Positions 1 through 6,950 of a stretch of DNA of 29,605 nucleotides are shown piece by piece. The stretch lies in the IMG/VR virus record IMGVR_UViG_3300025917_000486, positions 1-29,605 of that record. One strand, written 5' to 3'. The notes beneath the pieces were generated by a model. It made no database searches and was not told the DNA's origin. It saw only the letters and a list, made by a program, of their open reading frames with translations. The position numbers and the translations under genes were made by a program. The stretch is from a virus. The stretch's first letter is position 1. Every line of letters starts with the position of its first letter.

Positions 1-420
1 CGCCGACTCCTGCATCACCTCGCCGAGCTGGCCGGTGAGCTGGAGGTCGGCCTTGCCCGCCATGATCGTGACCTCGATCGAGAGGAGGTCGCTGATATCC
101 AGAGGGCCGTCTCCCTCGGGGACGGCGATGTATCCGGTGGTGCTGAAATCTCCGACATGCTGGTGGATTTTCCACAGACGGCCACTCGGGAGAACACCGG
201 GATCGTCGGTGCACACGAGGTCTTTCTGGAAGCTGCCATTCTCGGAAAGATTCACCCGGCCGGTCCCCAGGAGAATCTGATTTCCATCCTGGTCGGTCCA
301 CACGGACGGATACGGCTCGAAGACCACGTACTGGTTGCGCCCGTTTGTGCCGTCGTACGGCTTGCCCGTCACGGGGTTCACGTACGTTCCGGTGACCGTG
401 CGCTGGGTGGGCAGAGCCAT
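1..420 (-). CDS. Partial phage structural-type protein (tail or fibre-like N-terminus)
   Basis: This is an open frame of 140 codons that runs off the left edge of the window, so only the N-terminal part is visible. It starts at ATG 420 behind a strong GAGGAGG ribosome-binding site. The first residues, MALPTQRTVTGTYVNPVTG, followed by acidic, aromatic beta-strand-like sequence (YVVFEPYPSVW), resemble the small beta-sandwich N-termini of phage minor tail and fibre proteins. That role is inferred from this resemblance only. It lies downstream of the small CxxC gene, separated by a hairpin at 489-521. No clear promoter is visible before it. It could instead be another virion protein such as a decoration protein. 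Confidence 0.6.
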   Translation of the reverse strand, partial: MALPTQRTVTGTYVNPVTGKPYDGTNGRNQYVVFEPYPSVWTDQDGNQILLGTGRVNLSENGSFQKDLVCTDDPGVLPSGRLWKIHQHVGDFSTTGYIAVPEGDGPLDISDLLSIEVTIMAGKADLQLTGQLGEVMQESA

Positions 421-488
421 TCGGGCCTCCTCGGATGCTGAGAGCAGCGTAGACGGAGGTCAGGCCGGATGGGATCACGGAATGCAGA

Positions 489-521
489 ACACCCCGCCCA
501 TCTTCCGGATGAGCGGGGTGT
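489..521 (-). terminator. Hairpin terminator after the CxxC gene
   Basis: Perfect 9-bp inverted repeat (ACACCCCGC / GCGGGGTGT) with a 15-nt loop, beginning 3 nt after the stop codon of the minus-strand gene at 525-683 and followed on that strand by GTTCTGCATT. It probably separates that gene from the structural-type gene to its left. Confidence 0.6.
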
Positions 522-524
522 CGG

Positions 525-683
525 TCAGCCCTCTTCGGGCGTCCAGCGGCGGCCGTAGCGGCGCTTCAGGCCCGTCTTGCGGACCTCGCGCCACGGGTCG
601 CGGACCGGGCGTCCGTTGCGCTTGTCCTTGTGAGGTGCACAGAGACGGCACCCCTTCCACTGGCGATGCGGACTGTGCGCCAT
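525..683 (-). CDS. Small basic CxxC protein, 52 aa
   Basis: Short gene encoding 52 residues, starting at ATG 683 with GGAAGGAA upstream. The protein is strongly basic (many Arg and Lys) and has an N-terminal HRQWKGCRLCAPHK segment with one CxxC pair and nearby histidines. That pattern would suit a small zinc- or nucleic-acid-binding protein. Similar short WKGC-x2-C-x-PHK proteins are familiar from actinophage genomes, where they have no assigned function. It sits between the von Willebrand A gene (stop at 768) and a terminator hairpin. Function unknown; the coding call rests on the ribosome-binding site, the compact spacing and the residue pattern. Confidence 0.65.
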   Translation of the reverse strand: MAHSPHRQWKGCRLCAPHKDKRNGRPVRDPWREVRKTGLKRRYGRRWTPEEG

Positions 684-700
684 CGCGTTCCTTCCCCACC

Positions 701-717
701 AGCCCCGCCGTGGGGCT
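701..717 (-). terminator. Short GC hairpin between the vWA gene and the CxxC gene
   Basis: AGCCCC / GGGGCT stem with a 5-nt loop, located after the stop of the vWA gene and about 18 nt before the next start. There is no T-run, so it may be a weak terminator or an RNA-stabilising hairpin. Confidence 0.35.
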
Positions 718-767
718 GAAGTGGGAAAGGCGCGTCAGGAGTCATGCCGGAACTGTACCGGCCGGGC

Positions 768-1874
768 TCACAGCTTGACGAGGAGCTTCGTGTTCTTCTT
801 GAGCTTGCGGTTGTAGCTGCCCGACATCACGAAGACCTTCAGGTCCGGGTTGAACCCGGCCTTCACCGAGAGGGTGCCGTTCGTGCGTCCGTCGGGGCCG
901 AACAGCAGCTCGCGGGCGTCCTCGCCGCCGTAGACCTTCCGGGTCTTCTTGTCGTAGACCAGGACGTCCTTGTTGGACTGGACCGAGACGCGAACCCCCA
1001 GCTCGTAGTACGCGGAGCGCGGGCGGTAGGGCTTCTCCGTGTGCTTCTCGACGAAGTCGCGGATCTCCATGCCGTCCTCGGCCGTCTCCACGTCGTAGAT
1101 CTCGTAGGAGCCCCGGCTGAGCGGCTTCAGCACGGCCTTCACCGTGTTGATGTCGATGTCCTGGCCGACCGCGAAGAGGCTCTTCGTGCCGCGAACGCCC
1201 GCCTCGCGCCCCCGCAGGAAGCTCGTGGCCGCCGCCTTGACGGTGCCGATGGCCTCCTCGACGCCCTTCGTGGAGTCGGCGTCCCAGGTGGCGATGTTGC
1301 CCGCCGGGAAGCCGTAGGACTGGGCGGTGCGCTTGGCCAGCGAGCTGGGCACGAGGATCGCGGACGTCCAGTGGTCGGCGAGGCCGCCCATGACGGTCTG
1401 GATCCGGCGCAGCCAGCGGTCGAGCTGCTGGCGGTCCTGCACGCCGCCGTACGGGGAGGTGTGCATGTGGCCGCTCTCGGAGCAGCCGGAGGCGTTCTCC
1501 TCGCCGTCGGTCCACACGACCTGGAGGAAGGAGTGCTCGCCGTACTTCTCGGAGACCTCCGTCTTGAGGTCTTCGAGAGAGAGCACGGACGCCTCGATCA
1601 GCGAGGTGGCCCCCCGGTCGACGTGGTAGACGCCCTTCATGGACGGCAGCGCCTTCACGTCCATGTCCCAGACGAGGCACTTCACCTCGTGGTCGAAGGC
1701 GTAGAGCGAGATGCGGGTCTCGTGGCCGAGCGCGTCGGACTCCTCCTTGAGGCCCTTCACGAACTCGTCCACGACCCGGATGACGGTCGACTCGTGCTTC
1801 TGCATCGAGCCGGACTTGTCGATCACCAGGGCGACGTGGTTGACCTTGTGCTTCTTGAGGACGTCGGTGGTCAC
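768..1874 (-). CDS. von Willebrand factor A (vWA) domain protein
   Basis: A 368-residue protein starting at GTG 1874 with AAGGAGAA upstream. The N-terminal part is a vWA domain with a complete metal-ion-dependent adhesion site: D19-x-S21-x-S23 in VIDKSGSM, a threonine at about T90 (GATSL) and an aspartate at D123 (WTDGEEN). Such domains bind Mg2+ and mediate protein-protein contacts. The C-terminal half (about 180-368) is a beta-rich unknown region. In bacteria vWA proteins often pair with MoxR-type AAA ATPases or act in tellurite-type stress systems, but no such partner is visible here. No signal peptide or membrane segment is seen, so it should be cytoplasmic or virion-associated. It has its own promoter, divergent from the sugar-modification cassette. 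Confidence 0.85.
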   Translation of the reverse strand: MTTDVLKKHKVNHVALVIDKSGSMQKHESTVIRVVDEFVKGLKEESDALGHETRISLYAFDHEVKCLVWDMDVKALPSMKGVYHVDRGATSLIEASVLSLEDLKTEVSEKYGEHSFLQVVWTDGEENASGCSESGHMHTSPYGGVQDRQQLDRWLRRIQTVMGGLADHWTSAILVPSSLAKRTAQSYGFPAGNIATWDADSTKGVEEAIGTVKAAATSFLRGREAGVRGTKSLFAVGQDIDINTVKAVLKPLSRGSYEIYDVETAEDGMEIRDFVEKHTEKPYRPRSAYYELGVRVSVQSNKDVLVYDKKTRKVYGGEDARELLFGPDGRTNGTLSVKAGFNPDLKVFVMSGSYNRKLKKNTKLLVKL

Positions 1875-1938
1875 GTTCTTCTCCTTGATCCTGTGCGTTT
1901 TGTTCTCGTTCTCGTGGCTTGTTCTTGCGTGGTTCCCA

Positions 1939-1954
1939 CTCTACTAGCTGCCAC
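1939..1954 (-). promoter_or_regulatory. Promoter of the vWA gene
   Basis: On the minus strand a TAGAGT -10 box (complement of 1939-1944) is preceded by TGGCAGCTA, a variant of the TGGC..GCCA element found at other promoters here. It lies about 65 nt upstream of GTG 1874. No good -35 is seen. Confidence 0.5.
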
Positions 1955-2000
1955 TGACAATGCGATCTGACCTGCGCTTTTGCGCTCCAGGCGTGTGGCC

Positions 2001-2012
2001 TTGTGGCAGACT
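2001..2012 (+). promoter_or_regulatory. Extended -10 promoter of the epimerase/glycosyltransferase cassette
   Basis: TTGTGGCAGACT closely matches the TTGTGGTAGACT box upstream of the minus-strand gene at 10257-10481. It lies about 30 nt before ATG 2042 and is divergent from the vWA promoter. Confidence 0.45.
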
Positions 2013-2041
2013 GCCGATCAACGGTGGCCAGGGAGGCGTGC

Positions 2042-2992
2042 ATGAAGATCGGACTGACTGGCGGGCAGGGCTTCATCGGGGGGTGGGTGCGCCGGGAACT
2101 GCTGCGGCGCGGCCACGAGGTGGCCGTGTTCGACCGTTACCCGCGCACTCCGATGGCCGACGGGGAGTCCTTCTTCCTCGGCGACATCGAGAGCCCCACG
2201 GCGGTCACGGAACTGGCCGCTCACGTGGACGGGATCATTCACCTGGCAGCCGTGCTCGGAACCCAGGAGACGATCCAGAATCCCCGCCCGTCGGCCGCGA
2301 CGAACATCCTGGGCGGTCTCAACGTCTTCGAGGCGGCTGTGCAGTACCACCTTCCGGTGGTGTACGCGGGCGTCGGCAACGCCTGGATGCGGGATCACGC
2401 GACCGGCAGCTATACGATCTCGAAGACCTGCGTCGAGGACTACGGCCGCATGTACAACGCCTACCGGGACGGCCTCGTCTCGGTGGTCCGGCCGGTCAAC
2501 GCGTACGGCCCGGGGCAGTCCGTCGCGGCGCCGTACGGGCCCTCGAAGGTCCGCAAGATCCTGCCCGCCTTCACCTGCCGGGCCCTGACCGGCACGGCGA
2601 TCGAGGTCTACGGCGACGGAGAACAGGTCTCCGACTGTGTCTACGTGGGTGACGTGGCCTCCGCCTTCGTCACGGCCATGGAGCACACGATGGCCCACGG
2701 CCCGCTGGACAAGCCCGCCGAGGTCGGGCCGGTGGAGTCCTGCACCGTCAACGACGTGGCCCGCCTGGTGGCCCGGTTCGCAGCCGAATCGAGCGGACGG
2801 GAGCCGGTCGAGATCACGCATCTGCCGATGAGGCCGGGCGAGGTTCCGGGTGCTGTCGTACGATCCGACACAAGCACGCTGGAGCCCCTGGGGATCGACG
2901 CCCGGGACTTCGTCTCCCTGAAGGAGGGCATCCGGCGCACCGTCGAGTGGTACGCCGAGAACTGGCTGCCCTTCTGGAAGGCGACCCAGTAG
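2042..2992 (+). CDS. NAD-dependent sugar epimerase/dehydratase (extended SDR)
   Basis: A 316-residue protein of the extended short-chain dehydrogenase family, which oxidises, epimerises or dehydrates nucleotide sugars using a bound NAD. The N-terminal Rossmann motif TGGQGFIG (6-13) fits the GxxGxxG cofactor loop. D31 at the end of the second strand and D48 (GDIE) are cofactor-contacting positions, and HLAAV follows. The catalytic pair is Y124-x3-K128 in SYTISK. Length is typical of UDP-sugar epimerases and dehydratases; the exact substrate cannot be read from sequence. ATG 2042 is chosen because GGGAGG precedes it. The stop overlaps the GTG start of the next gene by one base, so the two are probably translationally coupled. 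With its partner it forms an isolated plus-strand cassette inside a minus-strand arm. Confidence 0.9.
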   Translation: MKIGLTGGQGFIGGWVRRELLRRGHEVAVFDRYPRTPMADGESFFLGDIESPTAVTELAAHVDGIIHLAAVLGTQETIQNPRPSAATNILGGLNVFEAAVQYHLPVVYAGVGNAWMRDHATGSYTISKTCVEDYGRMYNAYRDGLVSVVRPVNAYGPGQSVAAPYGPSKVRKILPAFTCRALTGTAIEVYGDGEQVSDCVYVGDVASAFVTAMEHTMAHGPLDKPAEVGPVESCTVNDVARLVARFAAESSGREPVEITHLPMRPGEVPGAVVRSDTSTLEPLGIDARDFVSLKEGIRRTVEWYAENWLPFWKATQ

Positions 2993-3840
2993 TGGACTAT
3001 GTGATCGTTCCCCTGTGGCGCCGGGCCGGATTCGCTGCGGCATGTCTGCGGCGGCTGGCCCGCGCCATGGACGGAGGGGTGCGCGTCATGCTCTCCGTGG
3101 ACTGCGGCCACGACGAGGAGACCTTGGCCGTGGCCAAGGAGTTCGAGTACGCGCACCCGGGCCGGGCGGCCCTGAAGGTGCGCGAGATCGACTACCCGAG
3201 CGGCAGCTACAACGTCTTCACCGCGATGGGCGAGGCGCTGGACTGGGTGGGCCCCGACGACCTGGTGCACGTCCTGGAAGAGGACATCCTGATCGGCACG
3301 GGGTACTTCGGCTTCCACCGGGACACCCACAAGCTGGCGCCGGGCGCCTACTCGGTGAGCGCCTGCGAGAACATCTTCCTCGCCGACGACGTGCGGGTGC
3401 CGAACCGGCCGGATGCCGTCTACCTCTCGGGCGCCTTCCAGGTGTGGGGATCCAGCTACCGGCCGGAGAGGATCGGGAAGATCCTCAAGAGGCTCCGGCC
3501 GAACTACTTCCCCGAGATGGGCGCCGCCGTGACGGCCGAGTTCGGCGAGGAGAACATGCTGCGCACGGGCCCGCTGTACGACGGCGTGATGGCCAACGAC
3601 ATGGCCCAGCAGGGTCTGCACGTCGCCTTCCCGTTCACGCCCCGGGCGTACCACGCGGGCTTCGAGGGCCTGAGCTACGGCGACATGGCACTCACCGGCC
3701 CGGCCGAGGAGCAGGCCGACGCCATCCTTGAAATGTCCGGCGAAGAACTCAAGGCGCGTTGCACTCTGCCCGGCGCCCGGTTCCGGCCGGTCGACCTGGA
3801 CCGGAACCCGGGGCCGGTGAAGCGGGTCACCGCATTCTGA
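2992..3840 (+). CDS. Glycosyltransferase (GT-A-like)
   Basis: A 282-residue protein starting at GTG 2992, overlapping the epimerase stop by one base, with GGAAGGCG about 10 nt upstream. The N-terminus (MDYVIVPLWRRAGFAAACLR) fits the first strand and helix of a GT-A nucleotide-sugar fold. The segment LVHVLEEDILIGTGYF carries EED at 96-98, which matches the metal-binding acidic motif of families such as GT2 and GT13 (compare the EDD motif of GnT I). A later YHAGFEGLSYG stretch could form the acceptor or metal site. The adjacent sugar epimerase suggests it transfers a sugar made by that enzyme, perhaps onto phage DNA, a virion protein or a host surface glycan. The target is unknown. It ends tail-to-tail with the next minus-strand gene with no gap. 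Confidence 0.75.
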   Translation: MDYVIVPLWRRAGFAAACLRRLARAMDGGVRVMLSVDCGHDEETLAVAKEFEYAHPGRAALKVREIDYPSGSYNVFTAMGEALDWVGPDDLVHVLEEDILIGTGYFGFHRDTHKLAPGAYSVSACENIFLADDVRVPNRPDAVYLSGAFQVWGSSYRPERIGKILKRLRPNYFPEMGAAVTAEFGEENMLRTGPLYDGVMANDMAQQGLHVAFPFTPRAYHAGFEGLSYGDMALTGPAEEQADAILEMSGEELKARCTLPGARFRPVDLDRNPGPVKRVTAF

Positions 3841-4578
3841 TCAGCTCCAGTACACGTAGAGCACGGGACGGAGCTGGAGCCATACGTCGGGCCCGTTGAA
3901 CAGGTTCAGCCAGGAGATGACGTACCTGACGTCGGGCGGCACGACGGGGGCGACGTGCTCCTGGGCGTGCCCGGCGTTGTCGAACCCCATCGACTTGGCC
4001 AGGTGGTCGGCCGCCTTCAGGCGGTCCTCACGCTTGTCGTCGTCCTTCTCGGCCGCCTTCAGTAACCGGTCGACGAGCCGTTTGGCCGTGGAGTCCAGCT
4101 TCCGGCCGTCGCGGCTATCCATGTACAGGCCCTCGAAGGGGTAGATGCCGTACGGCATGGGCACCACGCGCGGCTCGATGCCCGGGTGCAGCATCGCCTC
4201 TTCCTGTTGATCGATGTGGTCGCCGTACCGGCTCCAGCCGCTGTAGCCGACCGGCTGGATGAGCAGTAGATCGCGGAGCCCAGCATCCGAGCGGCAGGTC
4301 ACAGGCCAGTCGAGCACACCGTCCTTCTCGCGGGCCGCCTTCACCATCTCGATCGACATCATCACGTCGAACCAGGCGTCGGACTGCTCCATGTCGTCGC
4401 CGCCGCGCCTCTCCGCGTCGCGCAGCGCCTCCAGGTACTCCAGGTACAGCGGGGCGAAGTCCTCCACGTAACGGCTGGCGCCGTCGAGGCTGACGCGCGG
4501 ATCGGTCAGCCGTCCGCGCTCGTCACGCTCCAGGCCGGTCAGCGCCCAGCCGAGTTTCTTGTGCAGGCGGATGCCCAT
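3841..4578 (-). CDS. Hypothetical protein, 245 aa
   Basis: A 245-residue protein starting at ATG 4578 behind GAAGGAGAAGAG. It begins MGIRLHKKLGWALTGLE, a start style I associate with phage hypothetical proteins, and is rich in charged and aromatic residues. A Lys/Glu/Asp-rich helical segment lies around residues 170-190. No membrane segment, signal peptide or known catalytic motif is seen. Its stop is directly adjacent to the stop of the plus-strand glycosyltransferase (convergent, 0-nt gap), and no terminator lies between. Function unknown. It is the last gene of a minus-strand unit that begins after the hairpin at 4601-4624. Confidence 0.75.
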   Translation of the reverse strand: MGIRLHKKLGWALTGLERDERGRLTDPRVSLDGASRYVEDFAPLYLEYLEALRDAERRGGDDMEQSDAWFDVMMSIEMVKAAREKDGVLDWPVTCRSDAGLRDLLLIQPVGYSGWSRYGDHIDQQEEAMLHPGIEPRVVPMPYGIYPFEGLYMDSRDGRKLDSTAKRLVDRLLKAAEKDDDKREDRLKAADHLAKSMGFDNAGHAQEHVAPVVPPDVRYVISWLNLFNGPDVWLQLRPVLYVYWS

Positions 4579-4600
4579 CTCTTCTCCTTCGCGAGGTCGA

Positions 4601-4624
4601 GCCGCCCGGCCTGAGCCGGGCGGC
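4601..4624 (-). terminator. Hairpin between two minus-strand genes
   Basis: Perfect 10-bp stem GCCGCCCGGC / GCCGGGCGGC closed by a CTGA tetraloop, 8 nt after the stop at 4633 and 23 nt before the start at 4578. It is followed by the ribosome-binding site of the next gene and has no T-run, so it may attenuate or process the message rather than terminate it fully. Confidence 0.55.
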
Positions 4625-4632
4625 CGTGCCGG

Positions 4633-5382
4633 TCAGTAGACCGGTGGTTCCTGCGGGTTGCCCATGTCGATGGCCCGCTCGGGCCCACAGGCGTTGTACA
4701 GGGCTGCCACGGCCGGGCCAGCCTCGTCGGCCTCGCCGGGATAGGCGGCACCCTGCGGGCGCATCTTCCGGCGCCGGGCCGCGTACAGCTCGGCGGTGAA
4801 GGACTCCCCGCCGACGGCCTTCAGGTCGGCGTACGCCTGTTCCAGCTCGGGCAGCGTATCGCGGGTGATCTCTTCGACGTCGCTGCCGCCCCATACGAAG
4901 ACGTCCGAGACGTTGGCGTACAGCGTCAGCTCGCCGTCGTCGACCCGCCAGAACAGGTCGCCGTAGCTGTCGGCGTGCGACAGGGAGAAGATCTCCATGA
5001 CGCGCGTGGCGAACGGAGTCTGAAGAGGCGGCCGGTCCGGGTTGTTGCGGTGCACGATCGCGTGCGCCGCCTGGCGGGCGATGGCCCACATCTCGCCACC
5101 GGAGAGACGGAACGGCTCACCGCGCCGGACGGCGGCCGACGAGTTCGGTCCGAGGTGGACGGTGATGTCCTTCAGGGCGGGCTCGATCAGGTCGGTGAGC
5201 TGGTCGACGGTGTACGAGTCGTACCCGATCGAGGGGTAGCCGTCGGTGTCGGTGAACACCTTCGACATGCTCACGGTGGGCTCCGGCTTGATGCCGAACT
5301 CGCAGCCACCCCACACCCGGGAGTGCCTGCCCTTGATGCGGCACTCCCGGTGACATCCGGTGAAGTCGGTGTCGTCCGTCAC
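4633..5382 (-). CDS. Hypothetical protein with N-terminal cysteines, 249 aa
   Basis: A 249-residue protein. GTG 5382 is chosen because AGGAGGA precedes it and the start overlaps the upstream stop as GTGA. A longer in-frame reading would run back through the upstream gene and is unlikely. Residues near the N-terminus (GCHRECRIKGRHSRVWGGCEFG) contain three cysteines and two histidines, a possible metal-binding cluster. The middle is a globular alpha/beta stretch with RLSGGEMWAIARQAAHAIVH. The C-terminus is acidic, then proline-rich. No known family recognised. It is probably co-translated with the two upstream small genes. Confidence 0.7.
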   Translation of the reverse strand: MTDDTDFTGCHRECRIKGRHSRVWGGCEFGIKPEPTVSMSKVFTDTDGYPSIGYDSYTVDQLTDLIEPALKDITVHLGPNSSAAVRRGEPFRLSGGEMWAIARQAAHAIVHRNNPDRPPLQTPFATRVMEIFSLSHADSYGDLFWRVDDGELTLYANVSDVFVWGGSDVEEITRDTLPELEQAYADLKAVGGESFTAELYAARRRKMRPQGAAYPGEADEAGPAVAALYNACGPERAIDMGNPQEPPVY

Positions 5383-5636
5383 AGCTTGTCCTCCTGCGAT
5401 CCACGGGGCGCCGGGCGCGGGTTCCCGGTAGTGGGCACGAAGCGCTCGTCCGGGTCCAGTTCGGCATGGTACGAGACGCCGAGGATGGCGGCGGCGGCGC
5501 TGTTGTACTCGACGTCCTTGCCGGGGCATCCCGAGCAGATCATCCGGAAACCGGTGCCTGCCTCCGGGTCGCCGACCGCGTAGACCACCTCGTTCTCCAG
5601 AGTCCTGACGATCTTGCTGATGCGCTCCAGGGCCAT
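5379..5636 (-). CDS. Hypothetical protein, 85 aa
   Basis: An 85-residue protein starting at ATG 5636, sharing one base with the stop of the upstream gene (TGATG) and overlapping the downstream start by four bases (GTGA). It has a CSGC pair in MICSGCPGKDVEY and ends in a hydrophilic, proline-rich tail. It may be a small metal-binding or regulatory protein, but no family is recognised. The coding call is supported by the overlaps at both ends. Confidence 0.65.
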   Translation of the reverse strand: MALERISKIVRTLENEVVYAVGDPEAGTGFRMICSGCPGKDVEYNSAAAAILGVSYHAELDPDERFVPTTGNPRPAPRGSQEDKL

Positions 5637-5905
5637 CAGACCAGCACCACCGTGTCGGGGCGGTCGGCGTGGCAGCGGACCAGGCCGCGCCGGACCAGCT
5701 CGTCGAGGGCGGCCGTCGGGATCGTCATGGCGACGACCTTCTGTGAAGCGCAGGCGAGAGCCGTGAGGTGGATCAGCGAACGCAGGGCGAGGTCGCTGAT
5801 CTTCCAGTACGAGGCGGCCATCACCAGCCGGTCGACCGTGGCCGTGGTGCCTTCCTCCGGGTCACTGAACTCGGCTTTGACGATCGCCGTCACGGGAACG
5901 CTCAT
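5636..5905 (-). CDS. Hypothetical protein, 89 aa
   Basis: An 89-residue protein starting at ATG 5905 with GGAAGGAGAAG upstream. It looks like a compact alpha/beta protein: beta-like MSVPVTAIVKAEF, then helical IPTAALDELVRRGLVRCHAD, which could be part of a winged-helix-like fold. That is only a guess from the pattern. It is the first gene of the set 5905-4633, following the terminator hairpin at 5975-6008. No promoter was identified in the 70 nt between that hairpin and the start. Confidence 0.65.
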   Translation of the reverse strand: MSVPVTAIVKAEFSDPEEGTTATVDRLVMAASYWKISDLALRSLIHLTALACASQKVVAMTIPTAALDELVRRGLVRCHADRPDTVVLV

Positions 5906-5974
5906 GTCTTTCTTCTCCTTCCGGATGGCCGCTCTCCATTGTCGGCCACTGGTGAAATCCTCGCAGAAACCCGA

Positions 5975-6008
5975 CGGCCGCAGTGTCCAGGATTGGTCAC
6001 TGCGGCCG
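5975..6008 (-). terminator. Strong hairpin terminator
   Basis: Perfect 11-bp stem CGGCCGCAGTG / CACTGCGGCCG with a 12-nt loop, 9 nt after the stop of the gene at 6018-6212 on the minus strand. It separates two groups of small genes. Confidence 0.6.
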
Positions 6009-6017
6009 TAACGAGCG

Positions 6018-6212
6018 TCACACCGAAGCGGGAATGAGCGGGTTCTCGAAGAACCGTCCGTTGTCCTCGTAGCTGGCCCAGGGCTGGTTGTAGGAGTGGC
6101 CCTGGTTCGACCGGCAGCCGTACTTGGAGGTGGGCCGCATGGGCTTCACTCGCAGCTTGATGCGGCAGTCGCAGACCAGGGTGGTCACCACCGGCTCGTC
6201 GATGCGGCTCAC
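6018..6212 (-). CDS. Hypothetical protein, 64 aa
   Basis: A 64-residue protein starting at GTG 6212, which overlaps the upstream stop by four bases (GTGA). It begins with a beta-like VVTTLVCDCRIKLRVKPMR segment containing a CDC pair, then a polar SKYGCRSNQGHSYNQPW stretch with aromatic residues. No known family. The overlap and the terminator just after the stop support it as a real last gene of its operon. Confidence 0.6.
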   Translation of the reverse strand: MSRIDEPVVTTLVCDCRIKLRVKPMRPTSKYGCRSNQGHSYNQPWASYEDNGRFFENPLIPASV

Positions 6213-6664
6213 CGGACCACCTCCAGCTTCAGCACCTGCATGGCCGGGAGCTGGACCATGGACCCCGATGCCACGGCCCTGGCGATCTGGTCGTACACAG
6301 GGCGGCCCGGCAGGGCCAGCCAGACGCAGCCGTTGTCACGGGCTGCCCGGCGCCATCCCGGTGACGTCGTGCTCCACGCGGCCTCGAAGCGCATGCCCAT
6401 GAAGCTGCCGCCGGTTCCCTCCACGGTCAGCATCACGCCGCCGGAGCGGACCTCGCAGTCGCCGACGTCGTCGGCGCCCCACGGAGCACCCTTCTCCAGG
6501 TCCGCCCGGGGCGCCTCGTGGATCTCGAAGACCCGCCCCAGGGCGTCCTCGATGTCTGTGTCGTCGGAGGCCATCAGGACGATCGCCGCGCTGCGGCCGT
6601 CGTCGTACACCCGCAGCGCATTCATCGCGTGCGTGTTATTCGTGCTCTGCACGTTCATCCTCAC
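6209..6664 (-). CDS. Hypothetical protein, about 150 aa
   Basis: Encodes 151 residues from GTG 6664, which is preceded by GGAAAGAGAG at a workable distance. ATG 6658, two codons later, is the alternative start. Residues after the N-terminal polar stretch (NVQSTNNTHAMNALRV) form an alternating beta/alpha pattern with YDDGRSAAIVLMASDDTD and an acidic middle. No catalytic motif or membrane segment is recognised. It overlaps the next gene by four bases. The frame remains open upstream to 6751, but that extension runs through a hairpin and has no ribosome-binding site. Confidence 0.65.
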   Translation of the reverse strand: MRMNVQSTNNTHAMNALRVYDDGRSAAIVLMASDDTDIEDALGRVFEIHEAPRADLEKGAPWGADDVGDCEVRSGGVMLTVEGTGGSFMGMRFEAAWSTTSPGWRRAARDNGCVWLALPGRPVYDQIARAVASGSMVQLPAMQVLKLEVVR

Positions 6665-6687
6665 GTTGGACTTCTCTCTTTCCGGAA

Positions 6688-6710
6688 GGGGCCGCCCGGC
6701 GGGCGGCCCC
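6688..6710 (-). terminator. GC hairpin
   Basis: Perfect 10-bp stem GGGGCCGCCC / GGGCGGCCCC with a 3-nt loop, 3 nt after the stop at 6714 and about 24 nt before the next start, so it is another hairpin-then-ribosome-binding-site junction. Confidence 0.55.
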
Positions 6711-6713
6711 TGG

Positions 6714-6950
6714 TCACTTCTCGTCGCTGGCCGGGCGGTCGTACATCTCACGCAGAGCGCGCACCTCGCGCGCCTTCTGCATTCGCAGGAAGACCGAACC
6801 GGCCCACATCACGGTGAACGAACCGGCCCACAGCTCTATGCCGTCCGGGAAGGATCCGGTGACCAGCCACCAGACTCCGCTCACCACGGCGGCCGAGACG
6901 AACCCCAGGATCGCCTGATGCACCAGCTCTACGAGCGGTGGGATCTTCAC
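6714..6950 (-). CDS. Small membrane protein, two predicted TM segments, 78 aa
   Basis: A 78-residue protein starting at GTG 6950, overlapping the upstream stop as GTGA. Two hydrophobic segments are clear: VHQAILGFVSAAVVSGVWWL (about residues 10-30) and LWAGSFTVMWAGSVFL (about 41-56), joined by a short loop. A charged cytoplasmic-type tail follows (RMQKAREVRALREMYDRPASDEK). It is expected in the cell membrane. The length and topology would be compatible with a holin, but no lysis genes are nearby, so this is only a possibility. The longer frame to 7088 is shadow coding over the upstream gene. Confidence 0.7.
   Translation of the reverse strand: MKIPPLVELVHQAILGFVSAAVVSGVWWLVTGSFPDGIELWAGSFTVMWAGSVFLRMQKAREVRALREMYDRPASDEK

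Noticed and set aside
744-1970. Long plus-strand frame opposite the vWA gene
   Set aside because: Its product is low-complexity Val/Leu/Arg/Asp sequence typical of antisense reading, while the minus strand encodes an intact MIDAS.
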